NCBI GenBank assembly: GCA_944470555.2
Contig: OX104127.1
Location: 27,543,661-27,607,660 of the forward strand
Direction of reading: 5' to 3'
DNA length: 64,000 bases
Source: Heterobilharzia americana
Lineage: Eukaryota > Platyhelminthes > Trematoda > Strigeidida > Schistosomatidae
Position numbers and translations under genes: made by a program. Below are positions 46,956 to 57,865 of the stretch, piece after piece. The stretch's first letter is position 1. Every line of letters begins with the position of its first letter. A model generated the notes under the pieces. The model was not told the DNA's origin and did not search any database. It saw nothing but the letters and a program-made list of their open reading frames with translations.

Positions 46956-47899
46956 CTAGTTAAAAAAAGAAAACAGAAATTATTTTATTAAAATAAATTC
47001 AGATAATGAATGGACAAAGAATTTCATCCAGTTCATTACATTCTTCTTAAACTAGTCGTATAATCTCATTTATATCATGGAAGATTTTAGTTATGAAGTA
47101 TTCACAGACATCTCACTTTATAACTCGTTTCAAGGTCTTTCGATTAACACCTGAGTTATTGTACCGGAAAATTGATCTGAAAATCCCTCCAGATCACCTT
47201 ATTTGATAGTATTGAAATTTATTTGAATATTTTTACCCTTGTTATGGATGGTGTACCTTTGACCTTGGCAGGTGTAACGTTATTTGGTTGTTTGACTGTC
47301 TTCTTTGACTTTGTAATCAGTATTTGCCCTTGTATGTTTGGGACTTATGATGAATGTTTCACTTTCCTATTATGTGACGCTGGACTGTTGACAAGATGAT
47401 ATTGTTTTACTGCGTCCGACATTTTGTTTTGGTCCCACTTACGGTTGTATTGTGATTTGACTGTTTGTCTTTTGATTGTCTACTGGAAACGTTTAGTTGT
47501 TGATTTGATTCTGGTAGGCTGAGTGCTGATCCCTTTTGTCGGGAATATTCTTATTGACTGTCAGGTACTTAACAATTGTTTTGGTTTAACCAGTTTTTAC
47601 CGTATAGTACGTGTTTGCACCCCAGAACGTTTGGACGACATAGTTACCCAACAGCACTGTTGAGGTATTTTTGTAATTTTCATATAACTTATCGTTGCTT
47701 TGATAGTACCACAGATTTTGTTATGAATCTACCACTGAATTACTACAAACCGTGTTTTGATATTTTGGTCCAACCTTTGACTGTGCGTCACTTGCGGAAG
47801 TTCGGAAGCTTTACAGTAAAAGGCAGGAACTAGTCAGATTGGTGTTATTTGGCACCGCCTAGTTATTTCCCGTGTTCAGGCCAAAATTATTGGATTTTG
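46956..47899. other. Intron stretch without a supported feature
   Basis: A T-rich plus-strand region (47160-47890) contains an 85-codon open stretch (47576-47833) without a recognised motif. It may be part of an unknown repeat because it abuts the inverted repeat at 47900. Confidence 0.35.
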
Positions 47900-48140
47900 G
47901 CTGTCATAGTCATCTCAACATGAATCATACTTACGAAATAATTCCATGTTGAGTCAACTCACTTATTCTATATTATCTCACCAACCATGCTTGAAACTGA
48001 TTGGTTCATTTCTACTAACTATTATGCGTTGTAGACAAGAGATCTGATTTTACTGTAGATGATTCAGATCACCTAGAATAATACGGATAACAAGAATAAG
48101 ACATTGTATTCTGTTGTATAAGCTATGGAGCACCAAATTA
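47900..48140 (+). repeat. Inverted repeat arm (partner 50445-50685)
   Basis: About 240 bases, nearly identical as reverse complement to 50445-50685: they share CAACTCACTTATTCTATATT, CACCAACCATGCTTGAAACT and GCGTTGTAGACAAGAGATCT. The arms enclose 2.3 kb. Confidence 0.85.
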
Positions 48141-48720
48141 CCTAACTTGTCGTGTAGGTGGATTGAGTGTAGACGAGACGTGTGTAAGTATATTATAGAC
48201 TAATTCCATGGAACATCACAGTCAGGCGTGACAATCACTACCAAGCGGAGACATAGCAAATCGTCTTCAGGAGTTACTTTGAAAACCACGACAATAATTA
48301 GTGAAATGGCCAGTTAAGTTGTTTTATTTCTCGAAAAAAAAATGCCTTTCCACCCTAAATGAAGAAATTTCAATGGCTGCTAGGGTTATCTTTAGAGTAA
48401 CTTTTTTTTCACTGTAAAAGGGGAAATTGTGTAGATGACAAACAGATACATAGATGGTAGAAATTCCCTTTGCTATTTTTAAAATATACGCGTCAACCCT
48501 GATTCCATTATTATTATTACGCATTCCGTTGGTAAGATGGTATGTCTAAAAAATGTTTCTATATTCGAATTTCATTGCATTACTTTTACACATACAACTG
48601 AATGCTTGCAACTGTGATGACTGTTCTCACAGTAGGCAACCAGTATTTATGAAGAGAATTCTTTAGAATGTACAGAATTATTGAGAAGAAATGCATTTCA
48701 TAAGGAATATTCTTTTGATA
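48141..48720. other. Sequence between the inverted arms, no gene
   Basis: AT-rich. Nothing recognised. Confidence 0.3.
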
Positions 48721-48721
48721 A

Positions 48722-48895
48722 TTTGTTTGGTTATGGCTAGCAGAAGAATCCAGGATGCATGTTCCGTCTTATATGGGACACGTCAGTTGGATATACTTGC
48801 ACCTCAGTGAGTGGTGTTGTTCCTACTAAGACTATAACCTCGTACCCATCTTTTCAAACGACAAGGAGTTATCCACTATGCCACGGAGGCTTGAT
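48722..48895 (-). mobile_element. Short repeat family A copy
   Basis: Ribozyme blocks CTGACGT and GGAA; both are damaged although stem I is nearly whole. The tRNA-like head is readable (ACTCGG-like, then TTATCCACTATGCCACGGAG). Confidence 0.6.
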
Positions 48896-49804
48896 TATTC
48901 TTTTCTTGATAATTTATAATAATTAGCTATAAATTATTAGTCTGAATTTTGTGAATTTCTTGGTAGTGTTTATCTGAATCATTTTCAAGGAAATCATAGA
49001 TCCTCTTGTTATATGAACAGATGGCATTCACATTTTCATCTACACTTATAACTTCCTTCATGCTTAGGTCATTGATAGGCGTAAACTACCAGGCTGTATG
49101 AGGTGAGTAGAGATCTTCGACACGGGATGATAAAGTAGTGACGTTTTACGTGATTTTGTTTTATTTGCATCAACAAGTAGATTGCGGATATTAATAATAA
49201 ACATGATGATGTATTCATTAGTATGTTTTCTGTATGGGAAAATGCAAAGATTTTTGGACTGCTATCAAATCTGGAATGTCAAGTTCCATGCCTCATCCTC
49301 AAAGTGACTGCCTTAATGTATTCCAATTCTTTCCCTATTCTACCATTTCATTAAGACAACGGAATAACATTTGTTGGAAATGACTAGTGGAATTAGGATA
49401 ATCGCGTATAGCCAGAATTAACTATCAACTTCTGACTTACTGATGAGTATGATCTAATTAATGACTCCTTTTCCAAGTCGAGCCGGTATATATTGATGAG
49501 TTCGTAAGGCTAAAGTCCTACGAGTATAACCTATGCGTTATAAATACGATTTATGCACCTTAAAAAACGTCGCTTACACTGGGATCTTTTTCATACCTAC
49601 TAAGTATTCATGGAAAAATGTCACGACAAATATTGGTAACACTTTTATCAAACTGTTCCAAGTTCTTCGTTTTTTTCATAATGTACAGCTTGTGCGTTGA
49701 TAAATGTGATCAACAAGACCACAGAATACAATGAATTACAAATACACGAAAGAAGCTATTTAGACTGGAAAGTGAGTTATCTGTTTTACAATTAAACGAC
49801 TGTT
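48896..49804. other. Sequence between the inverted arms, no gene
   Basis: No transposase-like frame or other coding sequence was found here. Confidence 0.35.
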
Positions 49805-50090
49805 ATTTCAGGTTGGTGCTCATCGTGGACTGACTTCAGTCGAAGAAATAATAGAAAACTGAAATCACTGGACAACTGTTTCATCCTAGTGTGCGACTCT
49901 TCAGTAGTCCGCATCCATGACCCCACCAAGGACGGAAACCAAGACTTTAAGGTTCTGTGCCCAGTACGTTACAATTGAGCCAGTGGATCAGGATCCAATG
50001 GTCCATATTTCCAGCATCTGTCAGTTCACTATATAGCTCGACTTCATGTTCAAACATGAGGACAGTTACTTAATGACGTCAAAACTTGAA
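49805..50090 (-). mobile_element. Short repeat family D, single minus copy
   Basis: From the outer end TTTCAGGTTGGTGCTCATCG through the ribozyme to the tRNA-like head (TTACAATTGAGCCAGTGGAT on the plus strand). Confidence 0.7.
49865..49910 (-). ncRNA. Hammerhead ribozyme candidate, family D
   Basis: Minus strand: CTGAAGA (49904-49898) fits the CUGANGA rule, GAAA (49882-49879) is intact, stem III ACA/TGT closes over two bases, and GTC ends at 49871. Stem II has three pairs (one G-U). Stem I, GGACTA/CAGTGA, has only three central pairs, so activity would be low. Confidence 0.45.
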
Positions 50091-50147
50091 TAACTTGTCT
50101 GAGAAAGCAATTTCCATGCAATGAACATGATCCATGGAAATATTTTT

Positions 50148-50352
50148 CTTTCAATCGAGTGACTTTGAAGACCATTCTAACAACTGCTGAAATAATCAAT
50201 TAGATCTCGGTATTTCCGCTGGCAAGGTAGTTTTCGATAAAATGTAAGCAATGATCAGAATAACCAATTACATTTCATTTTGGCTTGAAAGGCAGATTTT
50301 CACAAAATAAAGAAATCTGGCTGGTTACTTCGCTTGTTGTTAGGGTGGCCTT
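50148..50352. mobile_element. Fold-back (MITE-like) repeat
   Basis: Left end GTGACTTTGAAGACCATTCT, then AACAACTGCTGAAATAA; right end TTGTTGTTAGGGTGGCCTTT, then TAAGACACTCG, the approximate reverse complement. Confidence 0.5.
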
Positions 50353-50444
50353 TTAAGACACTCGTCAAAGCCATTACGGCTATAAAACTAGTTAAGCCCA
50401 ACTTAGCCTAGCAGTAATTGTACGAACCCACAAAAGGAGTTACG

Positions 50445-50685
50445 CAATTTGATGCTCCATAGCTTTATACAACAGAATACAATGTCTTATTCTTGTTATC
50501 CGTATTATTCTAGGTGATCTGAATCATCTACAGTAAAATCAGATCTCTTGTCTACAACGCATAATAGTTAGTAGAAATGAACCAATCAGTTTCAAGCATG
50601 GTTGGTGAGATAATATAGAATAAGTGAGTTGACTCAACATGTAATTATTTCGTAAACATGAAACATGTTGAGATGACTGAGGTGT
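50445..50685 (-). repeat. Inverted repeat arm (partner 47900-48140)
   Basis: Reverse complement of 47900-48140 with a few changes. Outside the arms the two loci differ. Confidence 0.85.
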
Positions 50686-50954
50686 CGATCGAAAGCTCTT
50701 GAACCGATCTATATCAGATTTTGGAGTTTCGGTTATGAAGGCATTTCATATCGAATGCAGGAAAGCAATTGGTTATCTCAACAGTCGCAATGACTGCAAG
50801 GAGAACCAACTGCATTTCACCATTTTATAAAAAATTAACTTCAGTCCTGAACCTTGATTGGTTACTTTGGCGCCAGCCAGGGTAGTCTTTAAAGACTCGG
50901 GCAAAAACGACCACAAAATCAGTATAAGTGGAAAACTTCGGCACTGTGGTAGAA
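50686..50954. other. Possible fold-back repeat next to the PLE 3' end
   Basis: TTGGTTATCTCAACAGTCGC and GATTGGTTACTTTGG, then TAGTCTTTAAAGACTCG, resemble the ends of the repeat at 50148. The boundary with the PLE is near 50955. Confidence 0.35.
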
Positions 50955-51051
50955 TGCAATTCCATATCAGATTTGTTTATTTGATATAAAGCGCACAGTG
51001 ATACAGTATTATTTACTTGATTACGTTTCGAGCATAAATTATTGCTCATAA

Positions 51052-51963
51052 TCATATCAATGTAATCACACTTCTTTCGACATCTGATTTTATAGTCCTG
51101 TCACCTGATCTCTCTTTGTTTTGTTTTTTGATTGGTAGTAAAGTTTTCCATATCTCTGGTATAGGTGTTGCGTCATTCCTATTACATGTGTTGGGTGTGG
51201 ATTCGATGAACAAAGATTCAGTAATTAATCTCTCTCTCCACCTAGCTATATTAGACTTAAGTACAGTGGTTTTGTCCCATCCTATTGTGTGGTTGTGTGT
51301 TAATGAATGTAATGCAATGGCTGAGTGTTTTTCTAGGTTATTGATCTTATTGGGGTCTGCCGTTCTATGTTTAGCTAAATTCCTATGTTCTGTTAATCTA
51401 ACTGACCCCGACCGGCTAGTTTGACCTATGTATTTGACTTCACAGTCATTACATGGAATTTGGTAGATTATATTATTTTGCTTAATTGGTTCTATCGGAT
51501 CTTTTAGCCGACAAAGCTTACCTCTAAGTGAGTTTGTTGGTTTAAATGCCACCCTAATTCCAACCTTGTTGAGAATCCTACGTATGGTTTCTGATGTTCC
51601 TTCCTTGTATGGTATCACAATAGAGGTGTTGATTTCCTTTCTACTTATGTTGTCACTATTATTTGTATTTGTATTAGTGTTATTATTTTGCTTCTTATGT
51701 GTCCGTGTGAATTTCTTAATAAAATGATGGGGATAATTATTAATTATTAACGCTTCTTTTATGTGTTTCAATTCCTTATTTAAGTCCTTACAATGACTAG
51801 TGAGTTTCTCAGCTCTGTTATTTAGACATTTGACTAAACCCGCTTTAACTGACACTGGATGAGATGACTTGAAGTCTAGATACCTGTTAGAATGTGTTGG
51901 TTTTCTGTAGACGGTAGTATCTAAACCACCATCTATCCTTCGTTTTATTCTGCAATCCAACAT
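51052..51963 (-). pseudogene. PLE GIY-YIG endonuclease part
   Basis: About 300 codons. It starts in the segment after the RT (MLDCRIKRRIDGGLDTTVYR, then KPTHSNRYLDF), passes a charged linker with repeated NTN units, and reaches NIIYQIPCNDCEVKYIGQTS followed by R at roughly residue 175, the GIY-YIG nuclease core. ARWRERLITESLFIESTP closes the domain. In PLEs this nuclease nicks the target to prime reverse transcription. Separated from its RT by a frameshift, it is probably not used here. Confidence 0.88.
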
Positions 51964-51986
51964 AGGTAATTCTCCTTGTTCATTTT

Positions 51987-53040
51987 CTACTTCGTAGTGA
52001 ATTGGATTGCGTTAACTACTGAGTTTATGTGTGTCAAGAAACTGTCGATATGTTCCGATTTCAACACTGTAAATGTGTCATCTACATATCGCCACCATAT
52101 CTTAGGTGTCGGATTATATGTTCGTAAAGCCATATCTTCCCAACTATCCATAAATATATCTGCTACTATAGGGGATATTGGTGATCCCATTGCTACTCCT
52201 TCTGTTTGTCTATATATCTTTCCCTGAAACTTGAAGACTGTCGAGGTTAAGCATAACTGCACTCCTAACATGATTTCACCAACCGATGCCTTGGTTCTTT
52301 GAGTAAGTTGTGAGTCAGTATCTAGTTGATTTCTGACTGCCTCCAGTGCCATATTGATTGGTATTTTAGTATAAAGACTTGTTACGTCAAAACTAACCAT
52401 TTTTTCATCCTCTTCTATGTGCAGGTCATTAAGTTTTTGTTTCAACTCGTAAGAATTTACTAGTCTAGAGTTGGAACGGTCTCTAACAGGACGTAATACT
52501 GATGCTAAATACTTTGATATCTCATATGTTGGTGTGTTCCGGAAGTCAACTATCGGCCTAATGGGATAACCTGCTTTATGAACCTTAATAGTACCGTAAA
52601 TTCTGCTAGGATTATTAGTTTTTGGCATTAAAGTAAACCATTCGGACTTACCTAGAGATGGCTTCAGTCGGCGTATCAGATCTGTTGTAGATTTCTTAAT
52701 TTTATTCATGACAGTATCTATAGGTTTCTTAATCTTTTCATATGGCCCTGTTTGGATATGTTCATCCATTTTTTTAAGATAATCCGATTTGTCCATAACT
52801 ACTGTTGAGTTACCTTTGTCAGATTTAGCAATTACTATACTATTATCCTTTCGTAGATTGTTTAAAGCTGAATTTTCCAGTTTCGTTAAGTTTCGCTGTG
52901 TCTTCTTTTGTTTTTTTAGTGCTAATGCACACTGCGCTCTAACCTGTTCAGCAGTTGTCACATCAACCGAGCTTAATGCTACTTCTATGCTAGGTATGAC
53001 ATCTTCTGGTTTTAGATGATCTACTGTTATGTTGAAGTTT
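51987..53040 (-). pseudogene. PLE reverse transcriptase part
   Basis: The open frame runs from the joint at 53040; the first usual methionine is at 52961. Motifs in order: VVMDKSDYLKKMDEH, YGTIKVHKAGYPIRPIVDFR (RT2-like), VSFDVTSLYTKIPI (RT3), GVAMGSPISPIVADIFM (RT4), and WWRYVDDTFTV (RT5, catalytic aspartates present). The frame is then lost at NSVVNAIQFT. The RT core is whole, which is unusual in this window, but the N-terminal start is missing. Confidence 0.88.
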
Positions 53041-53044
53041 AGGC

Positions 53045-54410
53045 CGAGCGCAACTTACTCAAAGAACCAAGGCATCGGTTGATGAAATCATGTTAGGAGT
53101 GCAGTTATGTATGCTTGACCTCGACAGTCTTCAAGTTTCAGGGAAGGATATATAAACAAACAGAAGGAGTAGCAATGGGATCACCAATATCCCCTATAGT
53201 AGCAGATATATTTATGGATGGTTGGGAAGATATGGCTTTACGAACATATAATCCGACACCTAAGATATGGTGGTGATATGTGGATGACACATTTACAGTG
53301 TTAAAATCGGAACATATCGACAGTTTCCTGACACACATAAACTCAGTAGTTAACGCAATCCAATTCACTTACGAAGTAGGAAATGAACAAGGAGAATTAC
53401 CTATGTTGGATTACAGAATAAAACGAAGGATAGATGGTGGTTTAGATACTACCGTCTACAGAAGACCAACACATTCTAACAGGTATCTAGACTTCAAGTC
53501 ATCTCTTCCAGTGTCAGTTAAAGCGGGTTTAGTCAAATGTCTAAATAACAGAGCTAAGAAACTCACTAGTCATTGTAAGAACTTAAAAAAGGAATTGAAA
53601 CACAAAAAAGAAGAGTTAATAATTAATAATTATCCCCATCATTTTATTAAGAAATTCACACAAACACATAAGAAGCAAAATAATAACACTAATACAAATA
53701 CAAATAATAGCGACAACATAAGTAGGAAGGAAATCAACACCTCTATTGTGATACCATACAAGGAAGGAACATCAGAAACCATACGTAGGATTCTCAACAA
53801 GGTTGGAATTAGGGTGGCATTTAAACCAACAAACTCACTTAGAGGTAAGCTTTGTCGGCTAAAAGATCCGATAGAACCGATTAGGCAAAATAATATAATC
53901 TACCAAATTCCATGTAATGACTGTGAGGTCAAATACATAGGTCAAACTAGCCGGTTGGGGTCAGTTAGATTAACAGAACATAGGAATTTAGCTAAACATA
54001 GAACGGCAGACCCCAGTAAGATCAATAATCTAGAAAAACACTCGGCCATTGCATTACATTCATTAACACACAACCACACAATAGGGTGGGACAAAACCAC
54101 TGTACTTAGGTCTAATATAGCTAGGTGGAGAGAGAGATTAATTACTGAATCTCTGTTCTCGAATCCACACCCAACACATGTAATAGGAATGACGCAACAC
54201 CTATACCAGAGATATGGAAAACTCTACTACCAATCAAAAAACAAAACAAAGAGAAATCAGGTGACAGGACTATAAAATCAGATATCGAAAGAAGTGTGAT
54301 TACATTGATATGATTACGAGCTATAATAATTTGTGCTCGAAACCTAATCAAGTAAATAATAGTGTATCACTGTGTGCTTTATATCAAATAATCAAATCTA
54401 ATGTGGAATT
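53045..54410 (+). mobile_element. Penelope-like element, plus copy (5'-truncated within RT)
   Basis: It starts in the middle of the RT (sequence for LTQRTKASVGEIMLGVQLC) and runs through YVDDTF, the linker, GIY-YIG and the 3' UTR. It is closely related to the minus copy. Its RT frame is broken near 53080-53160, and a CGA-to-TGA change sits just before YVDDTF (near 53274). Confidence 0.9.
53280..54275 (+). pseudogene. PLE RT end plus GIY-YIG endonuclease, plus copy
   Basis: A 331-codon open stretch beginning in VDDTFTVLKSEHIDSF and continuing in one frame through EVGNEQGELPMLDYRIKRR, where the minus copy has its frameshift, to IIYQIPCNDCEVKYIGQTSR and RWRERLITESLF. A second indel then changes the C-terminal end (NPHPTHVIGM instead of the STPNTCNRND seen in the other copy). 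It is thus the better nuclease frame, without its RT. Confidence 0.85.
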
Positions 54411-54673
54411 GACAACATCCGGCCTTTATGCAATCCGGTCATTGACTCACAAGCATAGGAAATAAGGGTGGAATTATGTTAGACATTAAAGTTAAGTGAC
54501 TGTCATGTTCCACCATTAGAACAACTGATGTAGCTAATTAGACTTCATCTTATTAATGTTTTGCCTTGCAGGTGAAAACAAAGAAACCCAATTGTCTACC
54601 TCAGTTGTAGATTGGGTGGTCTTTATAGTACCTTTATGAAGTCATAGTCACTTGTATGTTATGATCATTTTAG
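54411..54673. other. Intron spacer without a recognised feature
   Basis: Nothing recognised. Confidence 0.3.
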
Positions 54674-54820
54674 CAAGTGACTTTAAATGTCATCGTAACA
54701 ACTGCTGAGATAACCAATTACGTTTCTTCATTTTAAGAAAAGCTACTCTTCTGGCTGGAATGCCTAAAACTGATTGGTTATTTCAGCAGTTGCTTGAGTG
54801 ACCATATAAGTCATTCATTT
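54674..54820. mobile_element. Fold-back (MITE-like) repeat
   Basis: AAGTGACTTTAAATGTCATC, then AACAACTGCTGAGATAACCA at the left, and TGGTTATTTCAGCAGTTGCT, then TGAGTGACCATATAAG at the right: imperfect inverted ends. Confidence 0.5.
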
Positions 54821-55284
54821 TCGCGATTGAGAGCAAAGTAACGCAATTCAGATTATAACTCTGCCCACTTTCCGAATAGACATTTTAGGACTTATAGCCT
54901 GGTATCAACCAAGAGACCTAAGTCAAATATTTCACTTTTTATCTTTAATATACTACGAGTTATAACAGACAGTTCATCAATCTTTTCAATCTTACAGAAA
55001 TAGAAGTAAACTGGAAAATGTTTTGCGGCTATTCATAAACCAGTAGGCAGCATGAAGTAATTTTTTGATCATATAGCATAACTGTAATTCAGCTCTTCAA
55101 TTCTGTTGTTGAGAGGTGACAAGCACAAATACATATTAGTCGCCGGCATCTAGCAGTCAATTCCTTAGGGGAAATCAGTCGTGCAATAGGTTAATTATTG
55201 CTTTAAAGAGTGGATCTGCAATACTATCAAACTATGGAAGAGAAAGACATAAGCTGAAGTATTTCTAGGAGTACAAGATCTTGT
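54821..55284. other. Intron spacer without a recognised feature
   Basis: Nothing recognised. Confidence 0.3.
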
Positions 55285-55697
55285 CAACAAACATTCATCA
55301 ACAGCCGCCGCCTAAGCTCACTCGATACTGAAGATCAGATGGCCAGAAACAATAAACAACAAGAAACTCTGGCCTGACAACGAATCAACCAATAACCCAT
55401 CATCCAACAAATATGCACTGGAAGGAAGTGGAGATGGATTGGATTGGGCATCACCGAGAAGACCATTCGGGGACATCACATACCAGGCCAGGTCCTCGAG
55501 CGGAAGCCAAATGAGAAACAAGGAGTTGGGAGTCCGAGGCGAGGGTGACATGGAGGAGATGGTGTGAGGAAGGAATCAAAGGTAACGGTCACTGGTGGAG
55601 CCAGGTTGAGCAGACTGCAGAGAGTAAAGTGGAATGGAGGAATGAAGTCCTATGTTCCACTAGGAACCCAAGGGACAAATAATAATAATAATAATTG
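55285..55697 (+). mobile_element. LINE family 1, 3' terminal copy
   Basis: It begins with ACATTCATCAACAGCCGCCG and runs to GGAACCCAAGGGACAAATAA and the (TAA)n tail at 55679-55696. The C-terminal RT sequence is frameshifted. It sits 81 bases from the end of a receptor exon. Confidence 0.8.
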
Positions 55698-55777
55698 CTT
55701 GTCAAAGACAACCTGTAAATGAATAAAATGCTTGTAAATAGTGCATGTTAGTGAAGTAATTTGAAAGATGAGCTTAC

Positions 55778-55942
55778 CAGATCTGTACAGTGGTTAACAT
55801 GTACCAATGGAGAAGTTATATGACTAGGAAAACTTTGTATTGAATAATTAACTTGTAGTGGATTATCACCAGATAACAAATCGACTAGCAATCCTTCAGT
55901 GACAGTCCCATTCAACTCAGTTTTTTGTATATACTTTGGTAA
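55778..55942 (-). CDS. Ionotropic glutamate receptor-like gene, S1 exon
   Basis: A 165-base exon (55 codons) with acceptor TTTCAATTTACAG and donor GTAAGC, phase 0 at both ends. It reads LPKYIQKTELNGTVTEGLLV, then DLLSGDNPLQVNYSI. TEGLLVDLL followed by a hydrophobic-tyrosine strand matches the 'FEGYCVDLLxxLxxxxxxxYxI' signature of the S1 lobe. The next exon, 8.8 kb away, continues in the same frame with the end of S1. Confidence 0.72.
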
Positions 55943-56137
55943 CTGTAAATTGAAATGAAATGAAGTTGAACTTTGCGAGATAACAATTCTACATTTCTAG
56001 TTAATGGATTATCAAATAGTTTACTTTCTAACATTGTTTTAGTGGTTGGTGGTTAGTAATGCAGATTAAGAGGTATGTATCATTTTATCTATGATACTGT
56101 TCATAGTGAAATTTTTACCACAGCAAATTGTATTTAC

Positions 56138-56207
56138 CCCCTCAACTATGATCTTAACATGCCTTTTTTGCATTCTACTCAATGAAATTGACACAAGTGA
56201 GTCTTGT
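56138..56207 (-). CDS. Ionotropic glutamate receptor-like gene, exon at the start of S1
   Basis: A 70-base exon with acceptor AAGTTTCCTTTTTAG and donor GTAAAT. It enters in phase 2 and leaves in phase 0. Residues QDSLVSISLSRMQKRHVKII, then VEG join directly to LPKY of the next exon. KIIVEGLPKYI is equivalent to the first S1 strand ('LxVTTxLExPYxM'). The intron to the next exon is only 195 bases, the shortest found here. Confidence 0.62.
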
Positions 56208-56364
56208 CTAAAAAGGAAACTTACAAAGTTACATAAACAGTCGTCAGGTTTCACAGTTTGTCAATTAGTCCTACAAAACGGAAATAACTACATTTATTTA
56301 CAGCAGTTGTAGGACGTCAGCTCAAAAAAATCTAGAGGAAGTTAAAATATTCTAGTTAAGTATT

Positions 56365-56720
56365 AATGATGCATAGTGGGCAGTAGTGGAATCTAGAATG
56401 GACTTTTCATCCTACTTGGTACTCATCAGCTGGATGTACCTGCCTCCCGGTGAGTGATGTTGATCCCACTAACGCTCAAGCCCAGGACCATTCAGCGACA
56501 GAGCAAAACAAACAGTCAGATAAAAACCATACCCATCGCATAAGGAATGACTATCATGACTCAGTGGTCAAGTGGATAAGGCTGTGACAGTCGTAGCCAT
56601 CAGTTTCGAGTTCACGTCTTAGTAGGGAAAACCACGCACTGGGAGGCCTTACATCCAGCTGATAAGTTCTAAATAGGACGAAACGCACATCCTGAATTCC
56701 ACTGACAGCTTAATGGACAG
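56365..56720. mobile_element. Short repeat family A, head-to-head inverted pair
   Basis: Minus arm 56365-56500: CTGATGA and GAAA are intact and stem I is nearly whole, but the cleavage triplet is ATT and stem III does not pair. Plus arm 56530-56720: CTGATAA (G to A in the core) with GAAA and stem III intact. The tRNA-like heads face each other. Confidence 0.7.
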
Positions 56721-57144
56721 CCGAAAGATAAAAAGTGTATCGTTTTCGAATAGCATAAATTATTAAGAACGCTGTCAACCGTCTGCTACGAGTTGATAAG
56801 TGAATTTTTAAAATTATATACAATAAATGGAGTACTCAGAGCAAATAATATAACAGTAATAAAACTAATTATAATGGGATGAAACATAAGTCCAGTGCCG
56901 TCAGTTCTTCAGTAGTTCCTACAACAAAAAAGTAGATTTCAGTTCAGAAGATCTTCAAAGTTATCACTGCCTATGTTTGGTGTTTTGAATGACCTTCACT
57001 AGTGAAAATATCATTATGCAGATCTGTTTGCAAATACCAGAGTTGAGTCAACAGTGATTTGCTGAAAAAAAACTAGTTTTTTTATTAAATCGACAAAATA
57101 AACTGTAAAACATGATGAAAGAAACCTTGTTTACAAATTAGTGT
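56721..57144. other. Intron spacer without a recognised feature
   Basis: AT-rich. Nothing recognised. Confidence 0.3.
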
Positions 57145-57485
57145 CTAGCAGCGGAACTCAGGATGCACATTTCGACCTATCTTCGACTTGTCAGCTGGAT
57201 GTATTTACAACCCAATGAGACTCAAACCCAGGATCAATCGCTTCAAATGCCAGAGTGCTATCCACTAGGGGTTGAACTGCTCAGCCTCACTGGGGTGTAA
57301 ATACATCCAGCTGACGGGTCCAAAATACGAAGAAATCCGAGTAGTGGATTACAGTGCTGGTTACCACCAAGTAAACTACAACATAAAGAATCATCAGAAA
57401 GTTTGAAGGCATACGCATAGAAGTACATCTGTTAATAGAGGTCAAACAATTCAACACTATGTATCAACGGGAAATTACAGATACA
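57145..57485. mobile_element. Short repeat family A, head-to-head inverted pair
   Basis: Minus arm 57145-57275 (CTGACAA, GAAA, stem I one change) and plus arm 57290-57485 (CTGACGG, GAAA; tail GGCATACGCATAGAAGTACA, then AGGTCAAACAATTC). Confidence 0.65.
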
Positions 57486-57865
57486 GAACAATAACCTTAT
57501 TCAGTTAATATGAACGTGTTTAGAGTTTGAAGTTGATTACATGACTCTACTGGCGCGTAGTGAGCAGATAAAAGTATTAAGTTGGTTGGTTTATCGATTA
57601 CTCCCACTTAGCAGATTCTTCGACCTCAGCAATATATCTCTTATAACTTTCTGACAAATACACTATCCACGTGAGTATTTATCTTTGATTAGCTGACGGG
57701 TAACTGTCTCAAGCCTTATAATTAGTTCCATTGGAGAATTTGAACAATGTGTAAATGAAGATATCAGGGGAATAAAATGAGTTCATTTTGTTTGACACCC
57801 ATTCATCAGCTACAAACAGCATAGAGTTGGAATTAAATATTAGTAGAAATAATGGTATTAATATT
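57486..57865. other. Intron spacer; a possible exon was considered and not called
   Basis: A minus-strand open stretch around 57711-57830 has an acceptor-like TGCTGTTTGTAG but no usable donor. Confidence 0.3.

Larger units (their letters stand above)
50955..53040 (-). mobile_element. Penelope-like element, minus copy (5'-truncated, RT plus GIY-YIG)
   Basis: A nearly complete coding copy read right to left: N-terminal part and RT (53040-51987), then the linker and GIY-YIG nuclease (51963-51052), then a 3' UTR to about 50955. A one-base deletion near 51994, seen by comparison with the plus copy, puts RT and nuclease in different frames. It meets a plus copy head to head at 53040. Confidence 0.9.

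Noticed and set aside
47576..47833. An 85-codon plus-strand gene
   Set aside because: Composition like the surrounding T-rich sequence and no recognised domain.
51052..54275. A single long PLE gene or a host nuclease
   Set aside because: Orientation changes at 53040, and the RT and nuclease frames are broken differently in the two copies.
57711..57862. An exon of the receptor gene ending NGTNYK
   Set aside because: It has an acceptor-like site but no usable GT donor before the stop, and its phase does not fit the neighbouring exons.
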